A DNA stretch of 13,113 nucleotides from an uncultured Flavobacteriaceae bacterium (lineage in GTDB: Bacteria; Bacteroidota; Bacteroidia; Flavobacteriales; Flavobacteriaceae). A program made the translations under genes and the position numbers. The notes below the pieces were generated by a model that was given only the letters and a program-made list of their open reading frames with translations, had not been told where the DNA came from and searched no databases. The stretch's first letter is position 1, and every line of letters starts with the position of its first letter. The DNA lies in contig CAJWFY010000030.1 of the NCBI GenBank assembly GCA_913031655.1, forward strand, positions 1-13,113. The letters are read 5' to 3'. This document shows positions 1-6,720 of the stretch, in pieces.

Positions 1-424
1 GTTCGTTTATAAACTCATTTGTAAAACCTGAGGGTAAGTAAGCCGATCTAGCACCATTACCATCTTTCTTCAAAGAAGGAGAGTCTTTTTTTCTGATGTT
101 TTGATCCAATTGAACCCATAAATACTCTAAATTATCTGGGGAATTATTAGTATAAGTTACTATTTCATCTCCGTATATTCTTTTATTTTGGTCATCTAGT
201 TCAATGTTAATTTTATAATCAGCTTGTTGTTGGTAATACGCAGGACCCGGAGCGCCTGCAGCAGTTCTAAACATATTAGGTGAAGAAAATTCCTGATACA
301 TTTGTCTAAACTTATTAGTATTCAAGTGTCCTTTTTGTTTAGATTCTTCTGAAACTTCTTGAGAAATTCCCGTAAATGAGAAAATCAAAGAAATCATTAT
401 TAATTTAATATTTATTGGTTTCAT
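1..424 (-). CDS. M1 family metallopeptidase, N-terminal part (runs off the left edge)
   Basis: The ATG lies at 424-422 and the frame stays open for 141 codons to the window edge, so the gene is cut at its 3' end by the window, not broken. Residues 1-21 form a signal peptide (hydrophobic MISLIFSFTGIS ending in SQ). Residues 59-76 (PGPAYYQQQADYKINIEL) and 86-108, which include GDEIVTYTNNSPDNLEYLWV, match what I know of the N-terminal beta domain of Bacteroidota M1-type aminopeptidases. The zinc motif HExxH and the GxMEN motif would lie further on and are not visible, so catalytic competence cannot be judged. The family removes N-terminal residues from peptides; with a signal peptide this member should act in the periplasm or at the cell surface. 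It starts 39 bases after the DUF6702 gene, probably on the same transcript. No Shine-Dalgarno sequence is seen. Confidence 0.8.
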   Translation of the reverse strand, partial: MKPINIKLIMISLIFSFTGISQEVSEESKQKGHLNTNKFRQMYQEFSSPNMFRTAAGAPGPAYYQQQADYKINIELDDQNKRIYGDEIVTYTNNSPDNLEYLWVQLDQNIRKKDSPSLKKDGNGARSAYLPSGFTNEFINE

Positions 425-463
425 AGGTTTATTTTGATGAATGTTAAATTTAGTAAAATGTTA

Positions 464-952
464 CTAAATATCTAATTTAAAAATTGAGCTTTTTTTTGTT
501 AAGATAAAACTTTGTTTCTCATTATTTTTTTTAACATGAATAATGTTTTTTTGATCTAAAAATAAATTGAACAATATGTTATTTTCTATTTTAATGTAAT
601 CTGAAACAGGAATTTTCTCTATTTCTAAATAACAAATAATCAAGTCATTTTTATCTTCAGATCCTAAAAAAATAGGTTGGTATTTAATTTTATCAAAATA
701 CACTCCAATATTATTCTCTAAATAGCTGCTTATTAAAGATTGAATTATTGGAGAATTTAAATCTGAACTTAATTTATATTGATCTGAATACTCCTTTTCA
801 AATAAAGAATTTAAATCATCTTTAAAAATTCTAATTGTAATCTCAATTGCATTGGAATCATTAAAATTAAATAGAGCTGTACTGACATAGTATTTATGAT
901 TTATAAAACCACAAAAAATAAGAAATACAAATATTAAATTAATTTTCTTCAT
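464..952 (-). CDS. secreted DUF6702 family protein
   Basis: This 162-residue protein begins with a hydrophobic signal segment (residues 4-17) followed by HKYYVSTALFNFN (19-31). The HK(F/Y)YVS start of the mature part, followed by a strand and IRIFKDDLNSLF, is what I associate with DUF6702, a family of short exported proteins common in Flavobacteriia and without known function. No catalytic motif is apparent; the hydrophobic and charged alternation suggests a beta-rich domain. The start overlaps the end of the upstream regulatory-domain gene by 14 bases, and the M1 peptidase gene follows after 39 bases. That order (regulatory-domain protein, DUF6702, M1 peptidase) is one I recall from other flavobacteria, which argues for a shared role at the envelope. 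The family call is from memory of the pattern, not from a profile search. Confidence 0.75.
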   Translation of the reverse strand: MKKINLIFVFLIFCGFINHKYYVSTALFNFNDSNAIEITIRIFKDDLNSLFEKEYSDQYKLSSDLNSPIIQSLISSYLENNIGVYFDKIKYQPIFLGSEDKNDLIICYLEIEKIPVSDYIKIENNILFNLFLDQKNIIHVKKNNEKQSFILTKKSSIFKLDI

Positions 953-1751
953 TTATAGATTGATAAAATTTTTCAAATGACTCTAAGACTAAACCGTAAT
1001 CTGAAGTCCTAAAATCATTTTCAATATTACTGTTCTCTAAAGCTCCTAAAATAAATTCATATACTTCCGATTCATCTAAGTTATAGTTGTTCATAAAAAA
1101 CAATAGACCGTAAAATTCCATTACACCAATAGCAGCAGCATATTGTTTGTCTAATTCTCTTATCTTTTTAAGTGTTTTGTAATAACCTGACAAATGTTTG
1201 TAAACCGCCTCAAAATCTAGACCTCCAGATATTGGAAGAAAAAGAGTCTGTAAAATAAGAGTCTTTTCAGAAATAATTTTTTCTGCTCTTTTACCTTTAA
1301 ATCCTGGAATCCCAACATCATCAAAGTTTATTGGGTCTTTAATTCCAGAATCTAACATATCATCTAACATATTTCCACTCAAATCATGTGGTTTAACTAC
1401 TACGTTATCTAATTGGTTTATAAAAGGCTCTATATAAACTCTAATCAAATCTTGATCAAAAATTTTAGATTCAATAATTATAACATGTGGCTTAATTTGA
1501 ATAGAAGATATTACAATTGTATCATTTCTTTTAACACCAATTTCAAATAATCCATTTTGATTGGTAATTGATCTAGATCCACTTGTTTTATTTATTATAT
1601 GTATGCCGCTTATATTTAAAGAGTCATTAACAACTTCCCCTTTGAAGATTTTATAGTTTTGTTTTGTTTGAGAAAAAATAAAATGAGTTCCAAAAACAAA
1701 AAAACACAATAATAAACTAACCCCTTTTAAGTATTTTTTTAAATCTATCAC
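939..1751 (-). CDS. secreted protein with carboxypeptidase-like regulatory domain (second of a pair)
   Basis: This protein has 270 residues. Residues 1-28 are a signal peptide (KKYLKG, a long hydrophobic run, then FSQ). Residues 36-120 form one CarboxypepD_reg-like beta-sandwich: FKGEV, the NQNGLFEIGVKRNDTIVIS turn (64-82), and the closing LDNVVVKP (114-121). In TonB-dependent receptors this domain precedes a plug and barrel, but neither exists here. Residues 122-270 are a mostly helical tail of unknown function. The N-terminal half closely parallels the product of 1717-2466, so the two genes look like an old tandem duplication whose tails have diverged. The ATG at 1751 lies 35 bases inside the upstream gene; no later start would keep the signal peptide. 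No enzymatic residues are recognised. Confidence 0.8.
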   Translation of the reverse strand: MIDLKKYLKGVSLLLCFFVFGTHFIFSQTKQNYKIFKGEVVNDSLNISGIHIINKTSGSRSITNQNGLFEIGVKRNDTIVISSIQIKPHVIIIESKIFDQDLIRVYIEPFINQLDNVVVKPHDLSGNMLDDMLDSGIKDPINFDDVGIPGFKGKRAEKIISEKTLILQTLFLPISGGLDFEAVYKHLSGYYKTLKKIRELDKQYAAAIGVMEFYGLLFFMNNYNLDESEVYEFILGALENSNIENDFRTSDYGLVLESFEKFYQSINEEN

Positions 1752-2466
1752 TTTGTTTAACTAAAAAATCAATTAACTGAAACTCGTTACTTTTCTTAAA
1801 TAAAAACTTAGAAGGAAATTTTTCATCACAATAAAATAAAAATTCTGAAATTTTATCTTTTGGAATCCCAAGATTATTTATAAAAAAGGAATCATCATAA
1901 ACTTCTCGAAGCAAATTACTTGGCTTATAGTTAACAGCATTTAAGTCTGAAAGATTATCTGCATTAGAACTAGAATTTGCTATTAACTTATATAAATTGA
2001 TGAAATTAATTCCGTTTGTTAATCTACCAGCCTTTAATATCTGATTTTCAATTTTAGTCGATTTGTCAAAAGTATAATCAATCATTTTAAATTCTTCCTC
2101 TTTTAAATCAAGAAATTTTTCTGTATTCTCAGGACCAACTACAACTTCATCTAATTCAGTTACCTTTTCGTTAACGTCAATAACAATTCTACTTTTTTGT
2201 AAAATTTCTTTAGAAATCACTAGTGATCTTATTTGATATTGAACTGAGGAAAAAACCAAACGATCATTAAGTTTTACTTGCATTTCAAATTCACCATCCT
2301 GATTAGTAATAGTAGCTTCTTGAGATGTATTATTAATTACATTAGCTGCAATTACACTACTGTTTCTATACAACACTTTTCCTCTTATCCATGTTCTATA
2401 ATCAGATTGAGCAAAAGAAAAGTTGCAGATGAAAAAGAAAATTATAAATTTTAATACGTATTTCAT
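1717..2466 (-). CDS. secreted protein with carboxypeptidase-like regulatory domain (first of a pair)
   Basis: This protein has 249 residues when started at the ATG at 2466-2464, giving the signal peptide MKYVLKFIIFFFICNFSFAQ. The open frame extends 25 codons further upstream, but those codons read through the tRNA-Gly gene, so they are rejected. Residues 26-110 form a CarboxypepD_reg-like domain (WIRGKVLYRNSSVIAANV, NQDGEFEMQVKLNDRLVFS, then LDEVVVGP). The remaining 140 residues are rich in charged and aromatic residues and unassigned. Its domain matches that of the next gene point for point (NQDGEF/NQNGLF, KLNDRLVFSS/KRNDTIVISS, LDEVVV/LDNVVV). The protein is probably periplasmic or outer-membrane associated. 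The ATG is only 17 bases from the tRNA 3' end, so the transcript probably begins with the tRNA. Confidence 0.8.
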   Translation of the reverse strand: MKYVLKFIIFFFICNFSFAQSDYRTWIRGKVLYRNSSVIAANVINNTSQEATITNQDGEFEMQVKLNDRLVFSSVQYQIRSLVISKEILQKSRIVIDVNEKVTELDEVVVGPENTEKFLDLKEEEFKMIDYTFDKSTKIENQILKAGRLTNGINFINLYKLIANSSSNADNLSDLNAVNYKPSNLLREVYDDSFFINNLGIPKDKISEFLFYCDEKFPSKFLFKKSNEFQLIDFLVKQSDRFKKILKRG

Positions 2467-2483
2467 TTTTATAAAAAAAGTAG

Positions 2484-2556
2484 AGCGAGAGACCGGGTTC
2501 GAACCGGCGACCATCAGCTTGGAAGGCTGACGCTCTACCAACTGAGCTACTCTCGC
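2484..2556 (-). tRNA. tRNA-Gly (anticodon TCC)
   Basis: The minus strand folds into a full 73-nt cloverleaf. The acceptor GCGAGAG pairs with CTCTCGC (discriminator T), the D arm is GCTC/GAGC with loop AGTTGGTA, and the anticodon stem TCAGC/GCTGA holds loop CTTCCAA, giving anticodon TCC. The variable loop is TGGTC and the T arm GCCGG/CCGGT holds loop TTCGAAC. TCC reads GGA and other glycine codons. CCA is not encoded: the three bases after the discriminator are CTA, so the tail must be added by the CCA-adding enzyme, as is usual in Bacteroidota. A good -7 promoter box lies just upstream and a protein gene begins 17 bases downstream. Confidence 0.97.
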
Positions 2557-2563
2557 AATGATA

Positions 2564-2571
2564 CAAATATA
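2564..2571 (-). promoter_or_regulatory. Bacteroidota -7 box for the tRNA-Gly transcription unit
   Basis: The minus strand reads TATATTTG, an exact match to the Bacteroidota consensus TAnnTTTG recognised by their primary sigma factor. It ends 7 bases before the first tRNA nucleotide, so transcription would begin at or just before the tRNA 5' end. I see no TTG element at the usual distance further upstream. In such AT-rich DNA an isolated match has some chance of being accidental; its position makes it credible. Confidence 0.5.
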
Positions 2572-2635
2572 ATATTAATGAATTATTATAACTTATTTAC
2601 TTTAACTATTAATTATATTATTAATTTTATGTTAT

Positions 2636-3079
2636 ATGGATTTAGTCTTGAAAAAAGTTAATTCAAAAAGTTTATTTTCTATTAGAAGTAAAATTTTAAG
2701 AAACAATTCAAGCTATGAGTTTTGTAAATTTGAGGGAGATGAAAGTTTAGATTCTATTCACATAGGAGCTTATATAAAAAACACTATTATAGGTGGAGTC
2801 TCATTAATAAAAAACAAATCAACAAAAAACAATTTAGAAAATTGTTATCAGTTAAGAGGAATGTGTGTTTTAGATGATTATCAACAAAAAGGAATTGGTC
2901 AAAAATTACTGGAAAAATCTGAAAAAATTTGTGAAAATTTAAATGTAAATTACATTTGGATGAATGCTAGAGAAAAAGCGGTTGATTTTTATGTAAAAAA
3001 TAATTATCTGGATTTAGAAGAAACTTATTTTATTAAAGGGATTGGAACACATTCCTTTCTATATAAAAAATTAAAATGA
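2636..3079 (+). CDS. GNAT family N-acetyltransferase
   Basis: This 147-residue protein is the usual length for a single GNAT domain. Motif A is clear: the strand QLRGMCVLDDY (72-82) runs into the acetyl-CoA pyrophosphate loop QQKGIGQKLL (83-92), matching the Q/R-x-x-G-x-G/A pattern. Motif B follows as WMNAREKAVDFYVKNNY (108-124), typical of the family's C-terminal half. The protein would transfer an acetyl group from acetyl-CoA to an amine in the cytoplasm; the substrate cannot be read from the sequence. No signal peptide is present. The ATG at 2636 is the first plausible start after the divergent tRNA gene, and the stop overlaps the start of the M15 peptidase gene (ATGA), so the two are probably translated together. 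Bases 2557-2635 upstream hold no plus-strand promoter I would trust. Confidence 0.88.
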   Translation: MDLVLKKVNSKSLFSIRSKILRNNSSYEFCKFEGDESLDSIHIGAYIKNTIIGGVSLIKNKSTKNNLENCYQLRGMCVLDDYQQKGIGQKLLEKSEKICENLNVNYIWMNAREKAVDFYVKNNYLDLEETYFIKGIGTHSFLYKKLK

Positions 3080-3792
3080 ATTTAAGAATATATCGAATAC
3101 ATCTAATGTTTTTTTTTATTTGTAGCATTAGTTTTTCTCAAAAAAATATGGATTTAAATATAGTTAGAGGAATTAAAAAACCTGATTTAGTGGGTGACAG
3201 TATTTTGTTAGAGAGAAATACTTATTATGCTTTTAAAAAAATGGAAGATGCAGCAAAAAAAGATGGATTTAATCTTAAAATTGTATCAGCATACAGAGGG
3301 TATGAACGTCAAAAGCATATTTGGAATAACAAATACAATAAATTCACTAACACTCACTCTTTAGAGCCCCTAAAAGCAATTAAAGAAATTATTAGATACT
3401 CTACAATTCCAGGAACTTCAAGACATCACTGGGGAACAGATATTGATATAATTGACGAAAATTACTCTGATCAAGAAAACGTTTTAATGACTAGTAAATT
3501 TGAAAAGGGAGGTGTCTTTTACAATGTAAAAAAGTGGTTAGATTTAAATTCTGAAAAATTTGGATTTTATATAACCTACAATAACAACCCTAACAGAAAG
3601 GGATTTGATTATGAACCTTGGCATTATAGTTACGCACCAGTTTCAATAAAAATTCTTGACATATTAATGAATTCCGAAATAAAAAAAATAATTGAAAAAG
3701 AAAGTATTAATGGAGCAGAATATTTTAATGATGAGTTTATATCTAAGTATATAAATGAAAATATTTTAGATATTAATCCAGCTTTGAAATAA
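3076..3792 (+). CDS. secreted M15 (VanY-type) D-alanyl-D-alanine carboxypeptidase
   Basis: This 238-residue protein has a signal peptide (residues 1-22, hydrophobic run LMFFFICSISFSQ). The VanY/M15B signature is intact: SAYRGYERQ (71-79), then SRHHWGTDIDI (115-125), corresponding to SxHxxGxAxD with zinc ligands H117 and D124, and EPWHYSY (180-186), supplying the general base E180 and third ligand H183. Family members cut the terminal D-Ala from peptidoglycan stem peptides, or related D,D bonds, in the periplasm. In the motif, the usual A before xD is D122, a substitution I recall as common in Bacteroidota members. The gene overlaps the acetyltransferase by 4 bases. A role in wall remodelling is inferred from the family; there is no van regulatory or ligase gene nearby, so a vancomycin-resistance function is unlikely. 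Confidence 0.88.
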   Translation: MNLRIYRIHLMFFFICSISFSQKNMDLNIVRGIKKPDLVGDSILLERNTYYAFKKMEDAAKKDGFNLKIVSAYRGYERQKHIWNNKYNKFTNTHSLEPLKAIKEIIRYSTIPGTSRHHWGTDIDIIDENYSDQENVLMTSKFEKGGVFYNVKKWLDLNSEKFGFYITYNNNPNRKGFDYEPWHYSYAPVSIKILDILMNSEIKKIIEKESINGAEYFNDEFISKYINENILDINPALK

Positions 3793-3811
3793 GTAATCTT
3801 TCGATTATAAT

Positions 3812-3819
3812 TATATTTG
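3812..3819 (+). promoter_or_regulatory. candidate -7 promoter box for the gpmI operon
   Basis: TATATTTG matches the TAnnTTTG consensus exactly and sits 23 bases before the gpmI TTG start, inside the only real gap (3793-3842) between the M15 gene and gpmI. A TTG at 3784-3786 could be the -33 element, but its 25-base spacer is slightly longer than the usual range I know (about 17-23). No hairpin or riboswitch-like structure is seen in the short leader. Confidence 0.45.
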
Positions 3820-3842
3820 AAAATTATTATTAAATTAAAAAT

Positions 3843-5369
3843 TTGAAAATTTCAAAAAAAGTAATTTTAATGATTCTAGATGGATGGGGGATTTCAAAAG
3901 ACCCTAGTGTTTCTGCTATTGACAAGGCAAAAACTCCGTATGTTGATTCTTTATATTCTAAATACCCATCTGCTGAACTTACTACTTTTGGCCAAAGTGT
4001 TGGACTTCCAGATGGGCAAATGGGGAACAGTGAAGTGGGACATATGAATTTAGGAGCAGGAAGAATAGTTTATCAAGATTTAGCAAGAATAAATTTAGAT
4101 ATTGAGGAAAAAACATTTAAAAATAAGGTCGTTTTAAAAAAGACATTAGAATCTGTAAAGAAAAATAATTCTAAACTTCATTTAATAGGATTAGTTTCTG
4201 ATGGCGGGGTTCATTCCCACATAAGTCATTTAGAAGAAATCTTATCTGAAAGTAAAGCAATGAACCTTAAAAATGTATTCGTTCATGCTTTTACTGATGG
4301 TAGAGACGTTGATCCAAAATCTGGTTTAAAACTAATTGGAAGACTCAACAAAAAAATCTCTGAATGCGGAGCTTCCCTATCTAGTCTGATAGGCAGGTAT
4401 TATGCAATGGATAGAGACAAAAGGTGGGAAAGAACTAAAAAAGCTTATGATTTACTTGTAAATGGTAAAGGAAAAATATCGTTAAATATTATTGATTCTT
4501 TAAAGGAATCTTATAAAAAAGGGGTTACGGATGAATTTATTGAACCAATAGTTTTAACAAATGACGATGGACAGCCAAAAGGTCTTATAAAAGAAAATGA
4601 TTACGTAATTTTTTTTAATTTCAGAACAGATAGAGGTAGACAATTAACTCAAGTCTTAACTCAAGAAAACAAAGAAGAGTATGAAATGAAAAAAATAAAT
4701 TTGAATTTCGTTACTCTAACTAATTATGATGAGTCATTTAGTGGAATAAAAAATATTTATGAAAAAGATAATTTAGTTGATACTTTAGGTGAGATTTTAG
4801 AAAAAAATAAAAAAAAACAAATAAGAATTGCAGAAACTGAAAAATACCCTCACGTAACATTTTTCTTTAACGGAGGAAGAGAAAAACCTTTCAAAAATGA
4901 AACAAGAATTTTATGTCCTTCTCCTAAAGTAGCTACATATGATTTAAAACCTGAGATGAGTGCAAATGAAATAACCGATTCTATTATTAAAGAAATTGAC
5001 AAAGAGTCAGCTGAATTCATTTGTTTAAATTTCGCTAACCCGGATATGGTTGGACATACTGGTGATATAAATGCTGCAATTAAAGCCTGTGAAACTGTAG
5101 ACTACTGTGCTAGCAAAATAATTGAATTGGCACTTAAAAAGAAATACTCGACTTTAGTCATTGCTGATCATGGAAATTGTGATGTAATGATAAACCCTGA
5201 TGGAAGTCCAAACACGGCGCACACAACAAACATGGTTCCAATAATATTAGTTGACAATGAAATTAAAAAAATATCTGATGGTGTTTTGGGTGATATTGCT
5301 CCAACAATTCTTGAGTTAATGAAAATTAAAAAGCCAAATCTAATGACTTGCGAATCTTTATTAAAATAA
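3843..5369 (+). CDS. gpmI: 2,3-bisphosphoglycerate-independent phosphoglycerate mutase
   Basis: This is the glycolytic and gluconeogenic enzyme that interconverts 3- and 2-phosphoglycerate in the cytoplasm through a phosphoserine intermediate and two Mn2+ ions. The length of 508 residues is normal for the family. Visible residues are D13 (ILDGWG), the catalytic S63 in GNSEVGHMNLGAG, the substrate-binding GGVHSH (121-126), GRYYAMDRDKRWER (184-197) and NFRTDRGRQL (259-268). The metal ligands are D401 and H405 (NPDMVGHTGD), D442 and H443 (ADHGNCD) and H460 (NTAHTTN). The start is TTG, not ATG: the first ATG is codon 10, which would leave only three residues before the metal-ligand Asp and remove the first beta strand. 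No Shine-Dalgarno sequence is seen. The gene heads an operon with a thioredoxin-like lipoprotein, map and a methyltransferase. Confidence 0.97.
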   Translation: MKISKKVILMILDGWGISKDPSVSAIDKAKTPYVDSLYSKYPSAELTTFGQSVGLPDGQMGNSEVGHMNLGAGRIVYQDLARINLDIEEKTFKNKVVLKKTLESVKKNNSKLHLIGLVSDGGVHSHISHLEEILSESKAMNLKNVFVHAFTDGRDVDPKSGLKLIGRLNKKISECGASLSSLIGRYYAMDRDKRWERTKKAYDLLVNGKGKISLNIIDSLKESYKKGVTDEFIEPIVLTNDDGQPKGLIKENDYVIFFNFRTDRGRQLTQVLTQENKEEYEMKKINLNFVTLTNYDESFSGIKNIYEKDNLVDTLGEILEKNKKKQIRIAETEKYPHVTFFFNGGREKPFKNETRILCPSPKVATYDLKPEMSANEITDSIIKEIDKESAEFICLNFANPDMVGHTGDINAAIKACETVDYCASKIIELALKKKYSTLVIADHGNCDVMINPDGSPNTAHTTNMVPIILVDNEIKKISDGVLGDIAPTILELMKIKKPNLMTCESLLK

Positions 5370-5371
5370 TT

Positions 5372-5917
5372 ATGAAAAAAATTAGTCTCTTATTTACCTT
5401 TATTTTTTTAATCTCTTGTAATGATTCAAAAAAATCCTCCAAAAGTATTGACAGTGAACTTAATGAAGAAGAATATATTGACATTCTAGGAGTATTTAAT
5501 AAAAATGAACTCGAAAATGAACCTCATGACTTTTGGTTTAAAGAAAATTATACAAACTATAAACTTGATCAGGAAATTGCTGATCAAATAAAACCTTTGA
5601 TTAACGATATAGATATAACTGTATTTATGGGAACATGGTGTAGTGATAGCCGTATGCATACCCCTGCTTTTTTTAAGCTTATAGATTATTTAAAGATAAA
5701 AGACAAGAAAATGAAACTAATTGCAATGTCTCTCGACAAAACCACAGCTGATAGTTTAGAAAAAAATCAAGATATTATAAATATTCCTACTATTATATTC
5801 AAGAAAAATGGTAAAGAAATTAATAGAATTGTTGAATTTCCTATAGAAACTATTGAAAAAGATATTTACAAAATCTTAAGTGGAAACGACTATAAAAATG
5901 CATATGCAGATTTTTAA
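5372..5917 (+). CDS. thioredoxin-fold lipoprotein with a single active-site cysteine
   Basis: This protein has 181 residues when started at ATG 5372, two bases after the gpmI stop. An in-frame TTG at 5348 would add eight residues inside gpmI and spoil the lipoprotein signal, so it is rejected. Residues 1-16 are a type II signal with lipobox LISC, giving lipidated C16, followed by a Ser/Lys/Asp-rich linker. Residues 80-175 resemble a thioredoxin fold: FMGTWCSDSRMHTP (85-98) at the CxxC position and INIPTIIF (136-143) carrying the cis-proline P139. The motif is C90-S-D-S93, so the second thiol is replaced by serine, and C90 is the only cysteine in the mature protein besides the lipidated one. 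It should sit on a periplasm-facing membrane. It cannot be a classic dithiol oxidoreductase; monothiol chemistry or a binding role is inferred. Confidence 0.82.
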   Translation: MKKISLLFTFIFLISCNDSKKSSKSIDSELNEEEYIDILGVFNKNELENEPHDFWFKENYTNYKLDQEIADQIKPLINDIDITVFMGTWCSDSRMHTPAFFKLIDYLKIKDKKMKLIAMSLDKTTADSLEKNQDIINIPTIIFKKNGKEINRIVEFPIETIEKDIYKILSGNDYKNAYADF

Positions 5918-5919
5918 TT

Positions 5920-6720
5920 ATGAGTTTAATTAAATCCAGAGAAGAAATAGAATTAATTAGAGAAAGTGCTTTATTAGTTTCCAAAACATTAGGAATGCTT
6001 GCTTCAGAAATCAAACCAGGCATCACCACTTTACATTTAGATTCATTAGCCGAAAAGTTTATCAGAGACCATGAAGCTGTTCCTGGATTTTTAGGTTTAT
6101 ACGACTTCCCTAATACACTTTGTATTAGTCCAAACTCACAAGTAGTTCACGGAATACCTAATGACACTATTTTAAAAAATGGTGATGTAATCTCAATTGA
6201 TTGTGGGGTATTAAAAAATGGCTATTATGGTGATCATGCATATACTTTTGAAGTTGGAGAAGTGGATGAAAAAATTAAATCTCTTTTAAAATCCACCAAA
6301 GAATCTCTTTATAAGGGGATTTCACAATTCAAAACAGGAAACCGAGTTGGAGATGTGGGTTATGCTATACAAAACTACAATGAATTAAATGGATATGGAG
6401 TAGTAAGGGAGCTCGTTGGACATGGTTTAGGTAAGGAAATGCATGAAAAACCAGAAATGCCTAATTATGGCAAAAGAGGAACTGGAAAAAAATTCCAAAA
6501 TGGAATGGTAGTCGCAATTGAACCAATGATAAATATGGGCACATCAAAAATAAATCAACTTGATGATGGTTGGACAATTTTAACATCAGATAATTTACCT
6601 AGCGCACACTTTGAACATAATATTGCAATAATTGATGGAAAACCCAATTTACTTTCAACCTTTGATTTTATTTATGAATCTCTGGGTATAAAAAGTGATG
6701 AAGAAAAAAAATTTAAATAA
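5920..6720 (+). CDS. map: methionine aminopeptidase, type I
   Basis: This enzyme removes the initiator methionine from nascent proteins in the cytoplasm. Its 266 residues are typical for type I MetAP. All five metal ligands are in place: D94 (SIDCGV), D105 (YGDHAYTF), H168 (VGHGLGKEMHE), E201 (AIEPMINMG) and E232 (HFEHNIAI). H78 (VVHGIP) is the conserved substrate-contacting histidine. The ATG follows the preceding stop by two bases and the next gene begins immediately after this gene's TAA, so it is internal to the operon. No SH3 or zinc-finger extension is present at the N-terminus. In many bacteria map sits near secY and ribosomal protein genes; here it is with gpmI, an arrangement I have no functional explanation for. 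Confidence 0.96.
   Translation: MSLIKSREEIELIRESALLVSKTLGMLASEIKPGITTLHLDSLAEKFIRDHEAVPGFLGLYDFPNTLCISPNSQVVHGIPNDTILKNGDVISIDCGVLKNGYYGDHAYTFEVGEVDEKIKSLLKSTKESLYKGISQFKTGNRVGDVGYAIQNYNELNGYGVVRELVGHGLGKEMHEKPEMPNYGKRGTGKKFQNGMVVAIEPMINMGTSKINQLDDGWTILTSDNLPSAHFEHNIAIIDGKPNLLSTFDFIYESLGIKSDEEKKFK

Noticed and set aside
2467..2541. 25-codon N-terminal extension of the first regulatory-domain gene
   Set aside because: These codons are the tRNA-Gly gene read as protein plus the short spacer. A proper signal peptide begins at the ATG at 2466.
3076..3792. VanY-like gene as part of a glycopeptide-resistance cluster
   Set aside because: No VanA/H/X-type ligase, dehydrogenase or sensor genes are nearby, and M15 peptidases of this form are ordinary in Bacteroidota.
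3793..3842. riboswitch or regulatory leader before gpmI
   Set aside because: The gap is only 50 bases, almost pure A and T, with no stable stem; only a -7 box is supportable.
5348..5371. TTG start adding eight residues to the thioredoxin-like lipoprotein
   Set aside because: It lies in the gpmI coding end and would put extra residues before a textbook lipoprotein signal beginning at ATG 5372.
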